From NCBI GenBank assembly GCA_965977975.1, contig CBHCZH010000009.1, positions 1 to 46,245 of the forward strand: a DNA stretch of 46,245 nt. Reading direction: 5' to 3'. Every line of letters begins with the position of its first letter. The stretch's first letter is position 1. The translations under genes and the position numbers were made by a program. The DNA is from Croceibacterium_A sp965977975 (GTDB lineage Bacteria; Pseudomonadota; Alphaproteobacteria; Sphingomonadales; Sphingomonadaceae). Positions 27,314 through 35,069 of the stretch are shown piece by piece. Under the pieces are notes generated by a model. It did not search any database and was not told where the DNA came from. It saw only the letters and a program-made list of their open reading frames with translations.

Positions 27314-27892
27314 ATGCTGAAGAAGGCACTGCTCCCCGCTATCATGGCGCTGCCGCTGGCCGGCTGCCTCAGTCTTGGCGCAGACCCGCCGGCGAGCCTG
27401 CTGACCCTGACACCATCGCGCACGATTCCCGCAGGTGCCTCGACGACCGGCCCGGCATCCTCGGCGTTGGCGGTGCTGGAGCCGAGCGCCGATCAGCGGC
27501 TCAACGTAACCCGTGTGCCGGTGCAGACGACCGATTCCAGCCTCGCTTACCTCAAGGATGCTGTGTGGGTCGAAAAGCCGGCGCGGCTGTTCCAGAACCT
27601 CGTCGCCGAAACGATCCGTTCGAAAGGCAACCGGCTCGTCGTGCGCGAGGGGGATTTGGGCTACAACGCCGTCACGACGCTGTCGGGCCAGCTGATCGAT
27701 ATGGGCTACGACGTCGCCACCGCGAGCGTGGTGGTGCGCTACGACGGCGTGCTTCAGCGCCCGGGCGGCCAGGTCCAGACCCGCCGCTTCGAAAGCCGCG
27801 TTCCCGCCGCAGCCGAAGCGAACGCCGTCGGCCCGGCACTCAACCAGGCGGCGAATCAGGTGGCGAACGACGTCGCGGAGTGGGTGGGTTAG
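27314..27892 (+). CDS. ABC-type transport auxiliary lipoprotein (PqiC/ABC_trans_aux-like)
   Basis: A 192-residue lipoprotein with a signal peptide and lipobox LAGC (Cys18). Residues 50-180 match the auxiliary lipoprotein family associated with MCE systems (ALAVLEPSADQRLNVTRVPV, then DAVWVEKPARLFQNLVAE). It would sit in the outer membrane and receive lipid from the MCE protein, like PqiC. It closes the mla operon; a composite palindromic element lies 35 bases downstream. Confidence 0.87.
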   Translation: MLKKALLPAIMALPLAGCLSLGADPPASLLTLTPSRTIPAGASTTGPASSALAVLEPSADQRLNVTRVPVQTTDSSLAYLKDAVWVEKPARLFQNLVAETIRSKGNRLVVREGDLGYNAVTTLSGQLIDMGYDVATASVVVRYDGVLQRPGGQVQTRRFESRVPAAAEANAVGPALNQAANQVANDVAEWVG

Positions 27893-27927
27893 TTAAAACC
27901 TGGAAGCGTTCGCTGACGGGTTCGGGT

Positions 27928-28051
27928 CCTCCCCCGTTAACGGGGGAGGTGTCCGCGAAGCGGACGGAGGGGGCCACCGCAAGCTCAGCTCACTCCGGGC
28001 CCCCACCGTCAGCCCCAGCGCGGCCGCCCCCGCCCCCGTCAAAGGGGGAGG
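27928..28051. repeat. Composite palindromic element, copy 3
   Basis: Left unit (27928-27975): a perfect 22-base palindrome (CCTCCCCCGTT with its complement), a GTCCGC-GAA-GCGGAC hairpin and GGAGGGGGCC. It is nearly identical to the reverse complement of the left unit of copy 1. The right unit (about 27998-28051) is inverted and degenerate, ending in CCCCCGTCAAAGGGGG. It lies between the convergent ends of the mla operon and the ATP12 gene, where it may act as a bidirectional terminator. Confidence 0.85.
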
Positions 28052-28073
28052 ATCCATGCTCACTGGCGAAACC

Positions 28074-28769
28074 CTATCCACGCGCCAAACGGGCGAAGCT
28101 CGCCGCTGCTTCGAACGCCGCCAGCTTTCGCGCGCGCGCCTGTTCGGCTTCGGCATCCCAGCCCCACAACTCCGCTTGCCAGTCCTGCTCGCAGTTGGCG
28201 GCGGCGAACAGCGCCGCTGCGTCTGCATCCGGCTCGAGCGCGGCGAGGGCTACCGTCAGCGAGGCGGCGAGCGGGGCCAAGGTGTGGAGAGCGGCGAGCG
28301 TGAAGTCGTCCTGGGCCGCGAGCAAATCTTGCAGGCGCGTCATGGCGGCCGCGGGCTGGGGACGATGGACGATGCCAGAGTGCGGCTCGAGGCGCGTACC
28401 GTGGCGGGTCTCGAGATCGGCCAGCAGCGGATCCCATAGCTCGCGCTGGCGACGATACAGCGGTTCGTCCGGATCGGCGCGGTAGCAGAGCGTGTCGGTT
28501 TCGCCGTATGGCAGCAGCTTAGCGATGGTCCCCATGCGGTCGGTTGGGACATGATCGATCGCGTAGTCGGCGAGGTCGCGCAGCAGGAAGGCTTGCGGAT
28601 CGACCTCCTCACCTTGCCGCCGCCATTCCTCGGCGAGGACTTCGGCGAGTGCGCGCGTCGGCACGATTTGCGCCGCGCCGATCTGCGTGCGGATCGGGCG
28701 GCCATCGAGCGTGACGCGGAACCCTGCGCCGCTTTCCTCGACCGCGACATCCTTCCAGAAGCGCTTCAT
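28074..28769 (-). CDS. ATP12-family F1-ATPase assembly chaperone
   Basis: A 231-residue protein of the ATP12 family, the chaperone that binds the alpha subunit during F1 assembly, found in mitochondria and alphaproteobacteria. The N-terminal half has FRVTLDGRPIRTQIGAAQIVPTRALAEVLAEEW, the C-terminal half LLPYGETDTLCYRADPDEPLYRRQRELWDPLL. It is the last gene of the six-gene chain starting at crcB; its ATG overlaps the stop of the preceding small membrane protein gene (ATGA). It is cytoplasmic, with no signal peptide. Confidence 0.92.
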   Translation of the reverse strand: MKRFWKDVAVEESGAGFRVTLDGRPIRTQIGAAQIVPTRALAEVLAEEWRRQGEEVDPQAFLLRDLADYAIDHVPTDRMGTIAKLLPYGETDTLCYRADPDEPLYRRQRELWDPLLADLETRHGTRLEPHSGIVHRPQPAAAMTRLQDLLAAQDDFTLAALHTLAPLAASLTVALAALEPDADAAALFAAANCEQDWQAELWGWDAEAEQARARKLAAFEAAASFARLARG

Positions 28770-28996
28770 TCGATGGGGCTACGCCATTTGCGGGCGAGGT
28801 ATTGGGGGACGAAAAGGGCGTCCAGCAACCCGATCACTATAAATCCGTATCCGACTAGGCGGTTTTGATCGCCGCCGATGACGACAACGTCTCGCGTCAT
28901 CAGCATACCCAGGATGGCGAAGACAACGCCACCGATACGCATCAACTGGATCGCCATCCAACGCTGGCGCGCGGTATCGTCTTTCGGATCACCCAT
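28766..28996 (-). CDS. Small two-helix membrane protein, unknown
   Basis: A 76-residue protein with two hydrophobic segments (about 17-35, LMRIGGVVFAILGMLM; and 42-63, RLVGYGFIVIGLLDALFVPQYLA). The start at 28996 is set by the translational overlaps on both sides: its start lies within the last eight bases of the HAD gene (ATGGGTGA) and its stop overlaps the ATP12 start. No family recognised. Its position beside the ATP12 chaperone is conserved-looking operon structure, but no function can be given. Confidence 0.78.
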   Translation of the reverse strand: MGDPKDDTARQRWMAIQLMRIGGVVFAILGMLMTRDVVVIGGDQNRLVGYGFIVIGLLDALFVPQYLARKWRSPIE

Positions 28997-29645
28997 TGAG
29001 CAGCTCCCACAACTGTTCGGGGGTCTCGGCGACCGCCTCAGCGCCAGCGGCGAGCAGCTCGGCTGGTTCGTGATAACCCCAGGCGACGCCGATCGCACGA
29101 CAGCCGGCGGCGACGGCCATCTCGATGTCGTAGACGGTGTCGCCGATCATCACGGTGTCGGCGGGGAGCGCGCCCGCCTCGGCCATAGCGGTCTCGAGCA
29201 TCGCGGGATGCGGCTTCGACGGATGGCGGTCGGCAGTCTGGAGCGTCAGGAACAGGTCGAACACACCGTGCATGGTGAGGCAGCCGGCCAGGCCACGGTC
29301 GGACTTGCCGGTGGCGACGCCGAGCGTCCAGCCGGCGCGATGCAGGCGGCCGAGCAGCTCTGCGATCCCCTCGAACAACGGTTCCTGCACCAGGCCGCGC
29401 TCGCGGGCGCGGAAGAAGGCCTGCTTGTAGGCCTGGACCGCGCGGACATGCGCTTCGGGCGTCTCGTCGGGAGCAAGCCGCGCAATCGCGCTCGGCAGGC
29501 TCAGCCCGACGATGCGGCGCACCTGGTGCGGATCGGGCTTGGCGAGGCCGGCCTCGGCGAAACCCTCGGCCATCGCCGCGCAGATCGCCGCTTGCCCGTC
29601 GCTGAGCGTGCCGTCGCAGTCGAACACGGCAAGACGGACGGTCAT
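28989..29645 (-). CDS. HAD-family phosphatase, phosphoglycolate phosphatase-like
   Basis: A 218-residue HAD hydrolase with nucleophile motif FDCDGTLSDG (Asp9, Asp11), a helical cap (about 17-85), VATGKSDRG (motif II), KPHPAML (motif III Lys) and MIGDTVYDIEMA (motif IV). This is the Gph/PGPase-like subclass that removes phosphate from small molecules. The exact substrate is not determined. It overlaps the upstream FMN-binding gene by four bases and the downstream small membrane gene by eight. Confidence 0.9.
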   Translation of the reverse strand: MTVRLAVFDCDGTLSDGQAAICAAMAEGFAEAGLAKPDPHQVRRIVGLSLPSAIARLAPDETPEAHVRAVQAYKQAFFRARERGLVQEPLFEGIAELLGRLHRAGWTLGVATGKSDRGLAGCLTMHGVFDLFLTLQTADRHPSKPHPAMLETAMAEAGALPADTVMIGDTVYDIEMAVAAGCRAIGVAWGYHEPAELLAAGAEAVAETPEQLWELLNG

Positions 29646-30256
29646 GCCGCGAACCTGCGCATCAACGCGGCGAGCGCGGGCGAGCCGTTCGCTTCGAGCG
29701 CATCGGCGACTTTCACCCGCTCCTCCGGCGGCTTGTTCTGCGAAAGCTTGAAGGTCGGCCGCCAGGCGCGCACTTCCATTTCGAAGCCGACAATCGCCTT
29801 GACGAGCTTGTTCCAGAGCTCGCCCGGCACTTCCTCGGGCTGCCATGGCTCGCCGGTCTCGACGCGAGCTTCCTGCCGCGCACCGATCGCTTCGAGCAGG
29901 CCGTGGAGGCCGTCCTCGTCCATCTGCCGCACCGGCCCTTCGAGCTCGAGCGAGACATAGTTCCATGTCGGCACTTGCCCGCGGTCGGAATACCAGCGTG
30001 GGCTGACATAGGCGTCCGGACCGTTGAGCACCGCCAGCGCGGTCGTGCCGACAATGTGCCGCGTCAGCGCGTTGCCGCGCGCGAGGTGGAAGTGGACCGC
30101 TGCCCCAGAGTCTTTGGCCCCGTTCGAGACCAGCGGCACGTGCGCGACACGCGGGCCGTCGGGCGTCTGCGCGAAGACCATGCCGAAGCCGATTTCCTCG
30201 ATCAGGCTTTCGAGCAGCGCGCGGTCCTCGACCCGGAACAGCGGGTTGGGGTGCAT
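29642..30256 (-). CDS. PaiB-family FMN-binding negative transcriptional regulator
   Basis: A 204-residue protein of the PaiB family: HIVGTTALAVLNGPDAYVSPRWY (about 67-89) and VPTWNYVSLELEG are family hallmarks of the FMN-binding split barrel, and the start MHPNPLFRVED is conserved. B. subtilis PaiB influences sporulation and degradative enzymes; the role here is unknown and may be an FMN-dependent enzyme. It begins one base into the stop of the pseudouridine synthase (TGATG) and overlaps the HAD gene by four. Confidence 0.9.
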   Translation of the reverse strand: MHPNPLFRVEDRALLESLIEEIGFGMVFAQTPDGPRVAHVPLVSNGAKDSGAAVHFHLARGNALTRHIVGTTALAVLNGPDAYVSPRWYSDRGQVPTWNYVSLELEGPVRQMDEDGLHGLLEAIGARQEARVETGEPWQPEEVPGELWNKLVKAIVGFEMEVRAWRPTFKLSQNKPPEERVKVADALEANGSPALAALMRRFAA

Positions 30257-31368
30257 CAGCGCTTGCTCTTGTTCGCTGGCGCAGCGCCCCGGCTGCGCCG
30301 CTCGCCGCGGCGGGCCTTGCGGTATTGCTTGGCGTGGGCCTTGGCGGCCTGCTTCTTCGCCGCGCGCGGAGGCGGGGGCGGGCTTTGCCGCGGCTCCGCG
30401 GGGCTGGCGGCCGGATCGAAGCCGAGCTGATCCATGCTGGCGGCGAAATGCTCGGGCAGCTCGGCGGTGACGTCGAGCGTGCCGCCGCCGGGCGCATCGA
30501 TTACCAGGCGGCGCGCATGCAGGTGCATCTTGCGGCTGATCGAGCCGGTCAGGAACGCCTCCTGCCCGCCGTACTTGCCGTCGCCGACGATCGGATGGCC
30601 GATCGCCGCCATGTGGACGCGCAGCTGGTGAGTGCGGCCGGTGAGCGGCTGGAGCTCGACCCAGGCGGCGCGGTTGCCGGCGCGGTCGAGCACGCGGTAG
30701 CGGGTTTTCGCCGCCTGTCCGTTCTCGGTGTCGACGTGCATCTTCTCGCCGCCGGTGCCGGGCTGCTTGGCGAGCGGGGCGTCGATCGTGCCGTCGTCGA
30801 CCTCGGGCACACCGACCACAAGCGCCCAGTAGATCTTCTTGGCGGAACGGCCGGAGAAGCGCTTCGAGAAGAACGCCGCGCTCCCCGGGGTGCGCGCGAC
30901 CAGCAGCACGCCCGAGGTGTCCTTGTCGAGCCGGTGGACGAGGCGCGGGCGCGGCTCGTCCTCATCGGCGAAGGCGTCGAGCAGCCCGTCGACGTGAAGG
31001 TGGGTGCCGGTACCGCCTTGCGTGGCGAGGCCCGGCGGCTTGTTGAGCACCAGCGCGGCGTCGGTGCGCTGGATCAGCATGGCTTCGGCCGCCGCGAGCT
31101 GTTCGGCGGTCGGTTCGCGGCGCTTCGGTTTGGGCTTGGCGGCGTCGCCGCCCGGAGGAACGCGCAGCAACTGGCCGGCAGTAAGCCGATCCTCCGGCCT
31201 GGCGCGCTTGCCATCGACGCGGATCTGCCCGGTGCGCGCCCACCGCGACACGGTGGCGAAACCGATTTGCGGCAAGTGGCGCTTGAACCAGCGGTCGAGC
31301 CGGATGCCCTCATCGTCGGGCGCGACGGTGAACTGGCGGACTTCCTGAGGGGCTTCGGAAGGGCTCAC
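30256..31368 (-). CDS. RluC/RluD-family 23S rRNA pseudouridine synthase
   Basis: A 370-residue pseudouridine synthase with an N-terminal S4-type RNA-binding domain (about 20-70; IRLDRWFKRHLPQIGFATVS) and the catalytic motif HRLDKDTSG (145-153; catalytic Asp148). GRTHQLRVHMAAIGHPIVGD is a second family motif. A basic, Pro-rich C-terminal tail of about 50 residues (KKQAAKAHAKQYRKARRGERR) probably aids RNA binding. The start is GTG at 31368, overlapping the crcB stop (GTGA). The exact rRNA target (rluC or rluD type) is not resolved. Confidence 0.92.
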   Translation of the reverse strand: MSPSEAPQEVRQFTVAPDDEGIRLDRWFKRHLPQIGFATVSRWARTGQIRVDGKRARPEDRLTAGQLLRVPPGGDAAKPKPKRREPTAEQLAAAEAMLIQRTDAALVLNKPPGLATQGGTGTHLHVDGLLDAFADEDEPRPRLVHRLDKDTSGVLLVARTPGSAAFFSKRFSGRSAKKIYWALVVGVPEVDDGTIDAPLAKQPGTGGEKMHVDTENGQAAKTRYRVLDRAGNRAAWVELQPLTGRTHQLRVHMAAIGHPIVGDGKYGGQEAFLTGSISRKMHLHARRLVIDAPGGGTLDVTAELPEHFAASMDQLGFDPAASPAEPRQSPPPPPRAAKKQAAKAHAKQYRKARRGERRSRGAAPANKSKR

Positions 31369-31772
31369 CCGGTTACCCGCATCGCGATCAGGCCGATGTA
31401 AAGCGCGCTCAGGCCCGCGAGCACCGAGACGGCGGCATAGATGAACGCCTGCGCCGCCTGGCCGCGCTCGGCCAGCACCATCAGTTCGAGGCTGAAGGCG
31501 GAGAAGGTGGTGAACCCGCCGAGCAACCCGACGCCCAGCAGCAGGCGCCATTGCTCGCCTCCCTGGCCGTGACGCGCGAGGAACCCCGCGAGCAACCCCA
31601 TCGCGAAGCTGCCGAGCAGGTTGACCGCCAGCGTCGCCCAGGGAAACACTGTCACCGCCTGCGCGCCGAGCCAGTGCGTCATGCCCCGGCCGAGCTGGTA
31701 GCGCAGCACCGAGCCGATCGCGCCGCCCAGCGCGACATGAAGGCTGGCGATGAAGGGAGAGGGGGCATCCAT
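31365..31772 (-). CDS. crcB: CrcB/Fluc fluoride channel
   Basis: A 135-residue four-helix membrane protein that exports fluoride by a dual-topology dimer. Family motifs: LGGAIGSVLRYQLG near the start, NLLGSFAMGLLAG (the Asn of the channel), and GGFTTFSAFSLE with the Na+/F- track. The ATG at 31772 fits the family length better than the longer frame. It heads the six-gene chain. I looked for a fluoride riboswitch upstream and saw none. Confidence 0.93.
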   Translation of the reverse strand: MDAPSPFIASLHVALGGAIGSVLRYQLGRGMTHWLGAQAVTVFPWATLAVNLLGSFAMGLLAGFLARHGQGGEQWRLLLGVGLLGGFTTFSAFSLELMVLAERGQAAQAFIYAAVSVLAGLSALYIGLIAMRVTG

Positions 31773-31964
31773 GCGGGCGGCCTTAGCCGCGACACTCCCT
31801 GTCGGCAAATCCTTGCCAACAGCGCCGCTTTGGCATAGGGGCGCCCTCGTTCGAGCCGATCCGCGAGGATTCGGCCCGGTAATTCATTGCTTACACGAAT
31901 GGTGCATCCCGCGCCGATCACGCGGGCTCTCCCCGTCAGACCAGACAAGAGGTGGCTTTAGTTT

Positions 31965-32171
31965 ATGCAGATCATGGTCCGCGATAACAATGTCGAGCAG
32001 GCCTTGCGCGCGCTCAAGAAGAAGCTGCAGCGCGAAGGCGTCTATCGCGAGATGAAGCTGCGCCGCCACTACGAGAAGCCGAGCGAGAAGCGCGCCCGCG
32101 AGAAGGCCGCGGCGGTGCGCCGCGCCCGCAAGCTCGAGCGCAAGCGGATGGAGCGCGACGGCGTGAAATAA
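31965..32171 (+). CDS. rpsU: 30S ribosomal protein S21
   Basis: A 68-residue strongly basic protein. VRDNNVEQALRALKKKLQREG and then YREMKLRRHYEKPSEKR are the S21 signature. S21 sits on the 30S platform and aids mRNA base-pairing with 16S rRNA. An AAGAGG stretch lies before the ATG. A hairpin with a T tract follows the stop. The divergent crcB operon starts 192 bases upstream. Confidence 0.97.
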   Translation: MQIMVRDNNVEQALRALKKKLQREGVYREMKLRRHYEKPSEKRAREKAAAVRRARKLERKRMERDGVK

Positions 32172-32202
32172 GCATCGCTTGCCAGTGCAAGTGAGCTGAG
32201 CC

Positions 32203-32237
32203 AAAGGGGCGCGGGGCTCGAACCTCACGCCCTTTTT
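32203..32237 (+). terminator. Intrinsic terminator after rpsU
   Basis: AAAGGGGCG (32203-32211) pairs with CGCCCTTTT (32228-32236) across a 16-base loop, giving a stem ending in a T5 run. It lies 32 bases after the rpsU stop and just before the FKBP gene (32255). Confidence 0.7.
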
Positions 32238-32254
32238 GCATCCAGGATAGAGCC

Positions 32255-32851
32255 ATGGCCGAAGTCACCCGCGTACCCATCAAGCCGATCTCGCGCGGAT
32301 CGCTGGTCATGCTGTTCCTCGGCATCGTGATCGGCCTTGCCATCGCTGGCGCCTTCGCCTGGTTCACCGCGCCCAAGGGCGTGAGCATCGACGAGATTCG
32401 TGCCGGTACCGGCGACAGTCCCAAGGCGACCGACGTGGTCTTCGTCCACTACACCGGCAAGCTCGCGGACGGCACGGTGTTCGACAAGTCGCAGCCGATC
32501 CCGCTCCCGGTTCCGGGCATCCTGCCCGAGGGTACGCCGCTGCCGCTCGAAAACATGGTCCCCGGCTTTCGCGAGGCGGCGCTGCAGATGCAGCGCGGCG
32601 GCAAGTACACGGTCGAGATTCCGGCCGACAAGGCTTACGGCGCCGAAGGGCGGATCAACCCGCAGACGGGTGAGGGTGTGCCCCCCAACGCCGACCTCAC
32701 GTTCGAGATCGAGCTGGTCGATTTCATGCCGATGGCCGAAGTCGAGCGCCGCTTCCAGACGTTGCAGCAGATGATGGCTCAGCAGGCGCCAGCGGGTGAG
32801 GGCGGGGCGGCCGCCCCGCCGCAGCCGGAGGCGCCGGCAGGAGCGCAGTAG
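32255..32851 (+). CDS. Membrane-anchored FKBP-type peptidyl-prolyl isomerase
   Basis: A 198-residue protein with a membrane anchor (about 16-38, SLVMLFLGIVIGLAIAGAFAWF) and an FKBP domain (about 58-155): VVFVHYTGKLADGTVFDKS, VPGFREAALQMQRGGKYTVEIPADKAYG and TFEIELVDF. The Tyr and Asp of the active site are kept. A Pro/Ala/Gln-rich tail ends it. It is likely periplasmic and helps fold exported proteins. Confidence 0.93.
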   Translation: MAEVTRVPIKPISRGSLVMLFLGIVIGLAIAGAFAWFTAPKGVSIDEIRAGTGDSPKATDVVFVHYTGKLADGTVFDKSQPIPLPVPGILPEGTPLPLENMVPGFREAALQMQRGGKYTVEIPADKAYGAEGRINPQTGEGVPPNADLTFEIELVDFMPMAEVERRFQTLQQMMAQQAPAGEGGAAAPPQPEAPAGAQ

Positions 32852-32859
32852 CGCCCGAC

Positions 32860-32877
32860 TTGGCCGCCTCTGGCCAA
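32860..32877 (+). terminator. Small hairpin after the FKBP gene
   Basis: TTGGCC and GGCCAA form a six-base stem around a GCCTCT loop, 9 bases after the FKBP stop, followed by TTGCTCACGTTTTG. A weak intrinsic terminator is possible. Confidence 0.35.
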
Positions 32878-32950
32878 TTGCTCACGTTTTGCTCATGATT
32901 CTCGCCGGGGGTGCGGGCATGACCTTCGCACGCCAGCGAGGGGACCGGGC

Positions 32951-34624
32951 ATGAGCGACGAAACCGCGGACGAGAATACGATCCAGGCTGCGCAGGACTG
33001 GCCGCTGCGGCCGTGGCTGCTGGCGGGCCTGCTCGGCTTCGCAGGGCTGCTGATCCATCTTATCACCCAGGGCAACGACGACGTGCCGTGGCAGATGGCC
33101 GCGGCTGCGTTCCTGTTCTTCGGATCGATCGCCGCCGCGTTCACCGTCGAGCGCGATAATTGGAAGGAGCCGGCGATATTTGCCGTCGCGGCCGGCCTGG
33201 TCATGGCCGGGCTCGCCTGGCGCGCGGTGCAATACGGCGAGTACTTGCCCGACGAGCAATACGGCTTCGCCGCCGGTGTGGTCGCGACCGCGCTGGCGCT
33301 GCCGCTGTTCCAGGCCGAGTTCCACCGCCGCCGCTTCGCTACGCCCTATAGCGAGATCTACGGGCACGTCTGGACCGACGCGATCAGCGCCGCCGGCGCG
33401 CTCGCCTTCACCGGGCTCTCGTGGCTCGTGTTGGTGATGATGAGCGAGCTGTTTCACCTCCTCAAGATCGACCTGCTGCGCGACCTGATGGACGAAGGCG
33501 AGTTCGGCTGGACGTTCTCGGGCTTCGCCGCGGGCGCGGCGCTCGGCACGATCCGCAACCAGCTCAAGGTGCTGGCGACGATGCAGACCGTAGTTCTGCT
33601 GGTCGCTTCGCTACTGGCGGTGCCGCTCGCGGTGGGCCTGGTGATCTTCCTGCTCGCGACCGCCGTACAGGGTCCTCAAATGCTGTGGGACACGACGCGC
33701 AGCGCCACGCCGCTGCTGCTCGCCTGCGCGGCCGGCGCGTTCGTGCTCGCCAACGCAATCGCGCGCCAGAGCGACGAAGCGATGACCGGCTCGCGGGTGA
33801 TGCGCATCGCGGGGTGGATGCTCGCCGCCGTGATCCTGCCGCTGGCGGTGTTCGCGGCTGTCTCGATGGGGCTGAGGATCGGCCAGTACGGCATCGCGCC
33901 CGAGCGGCTGTGGGGCCTCGTCGCGATCTTCGTCGCCTGCGTCTGCGGCGTCGGCTACTGGGCGGCGCTCGTCCGCGGGCGTAAGGCCGGCTGGGCCGGG
34001 TACTTGCGAAGCGCGACGTTCCACCTCGGGCTGTTCGTGTGCGGCCTCGCGCTGCTCCTGGCGCTGCCGATCTTCGATTTCGGCGCGATCTCGACGCGCA
34101 ACCAGGTCGCTCGGCTCGAATCGGGAAAAGTGCCGGTCGAACAGTTCGACTTCACCGCGCTGCGCTGGGATTTCGGCTCCCCGGGCCGCAAGGCGCTCGA
34201 GCGGTTGTCGAAAAGCGGAAACGCCAAGGTCGCGGAGCTGGCCGAGGCCGCGCTGAGTCAGAACGAGCGCGTCTATGCGACATTCGACGAGACCAACAAG
34301 ACCCGCGCCGATTTCAAGCTGCGCGTCCAGCCTGACGACGACGAACTCCGCGAGCGGGTGCTCGATTACCTGGTCGCCAATCCATACCAATGCGACGATC
34401 GTTGCGTTGCGCTCGACTTGGGCGAGGCACCTGGAGGTGCCAGGTATGTCGCGATCGTGCGGTCGGCCAACTACGACTTGCTTCTGTTCAGGCCGGGCGC
34501 CGCACTTGAACATCCGCCCGCGCCGACGGGGCCGCCCGTCCTCGGACCCGACTCGGTCATCGAAGTCAGCGAAGCGCGCGTAATCCGCATCGACGGTGAG
34601 GTTGTCGGCCCACCCATCGACTAG
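32951..34624 (+). CDS. DUF4153 family multipass membrane protein
   Basis: A 557-residue protein with about 11 hydrophobic segments in the first 385 residues (e.g. WLLAGLLGFAGLLIHLI, LVIFLLATAVQ), then a soluble C-terminal domain (about 390-557) starting FGAISTRNQVARLESGKVPV, which is characteristic of DUF4153. The family has no assigned activity. Its own ATG at 32951 stands about 100 bases past the FKBP stop. The gat operon begins 33 bases downstream. Confidence 0.85.
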   Translation: MSDETADENTIQAAQDWPLRPWLLAGLLGFAGLLIHLITQGNDDVPWQMAAAAFLFFGSIAAAFTVERDNWKEPAIFAVAAGLVMAGLAWRAVQYGEYLPDEQYGFAAGVVATALALPLFQAEFHRRRFATPYSEIYGHVWTDAISAAGALAFTGLSWLVLVMMSELFHLLKIDLLRDLMDEGEFGWTFSGFAAGAALGTIRNQLKVLATMQTVVLLVASLLAVPLAVGLVIFLLATAVQGPQMLWDTTRSATPLLLACAAGAFVLANAIARQSDEAMTGSRVMRIAGWMLAAVILPLAVFAAVSMGLRIGQYGIAPERLWGLVAIFVACVCGVGYWAALVRGRKAGWAGYLRSATFHLGLFVCGLALLLALPIFDFGAISTRNQVARLESGKVPVEQFDFTALRWDFGSPGRKALERLSKSGNAKVAELAEAALSQNERVYATFDETNKTRADFKLRVQPDDDELRERVLDYLVANPYQCDDRCVALDLGEAPGGARYVAIVRSANYDLLLFRPGAALEHPPAPTGPPVLGPDSVIEVSEARVIRIDGEVVGPPID

Positions 34625-34657
34625 ACGACGTCGAGGCGCCCCGCTAACGCCGCGCGC

Positions 34658-34960
34658 ATGTCTGTCACTCGCGAAACCGTGGCGAAGATCGCCTCGCTGG
34701 CGCGCATCCGCACGGCCGAGGCCGATCTCGACCGGATGGTGCCCGAACTGAATGGAATCCTCGCCTGGGTCGAGCAGCTCGGCGAGGTCGACGTGACCGG
34801 CGTCGAGCCGATGACCGCGGTGATCCCGCAGCAGCTGCGCCTGCGCGAGGACGTGGTCGACGCCGATCCGCTGACCGGCGGCGGCGTGCGCGACAAAGTG
34901 CTCGCCAATGCTCCGGCGGCCGAGCACGGGTTCTACGGCGTGCCTAAGGTGATCGAGTGA
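34658..34960 (+). CDS. gatC: Aspartyl/glutamyl-tRNA amidotransferase subunit C
   Basis: A 100-residue small subunit of GatCAB, which converts misacylated Glu-tRNA-Gln or Asp-tRNA-Asn to the correct form. Family marks are VAKIASLARI near the start, the ELNGILAWVEQLGEVDVTGVEP region and the conserved LREDVV. gatA follows after 109 bases that contain an inverted repeat. Confidence 0.96.
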   Translation: MSVTRETVAKIASLARIRTAEADLDRMVPELNGILAWVEQLGEVDVTGVEPMTAVIPQQLRLREDVVDADPLTGGGVRDKVLANAPAAEHGFYGVPKVIE

Positions 34961-34983
34961 TGGGCCACGTCCCCGGCCAGCGT

Positions 34984-35060
34984 GCTTCGACAAGCTCAGC
35001 ACGAGCGGAGTTTGTTTTGAGCCCTAAACCCAACCCCGCTCATCCTGAGCTTGTCGAAGG
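34984..35060. repeat. Dispersed inverted-repeat element between gatC and gatA
   Basis: Two arms of 25 bases (34984-35008 and 35036-35060) are near-perfect inverted copies, sharing CTTCGACAAGCTCAG, separated by a 27-base loop. This is a very common dispersed element in sphingomonad genomes. The right arm ends TTGTCGAAGG nine bases before the gatA ATG, so it supplies the AAGG ribosome site of gatA. Confidence 0.85.
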
Positions 35061-35069
35061 ATGCCGCGC

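Noticed and set aside
31773..31964. Fluoride riboswitch upstream of crcB
   Set aside because: I looked for the conserved crcB-motif elements on the minus strand and did not find them.
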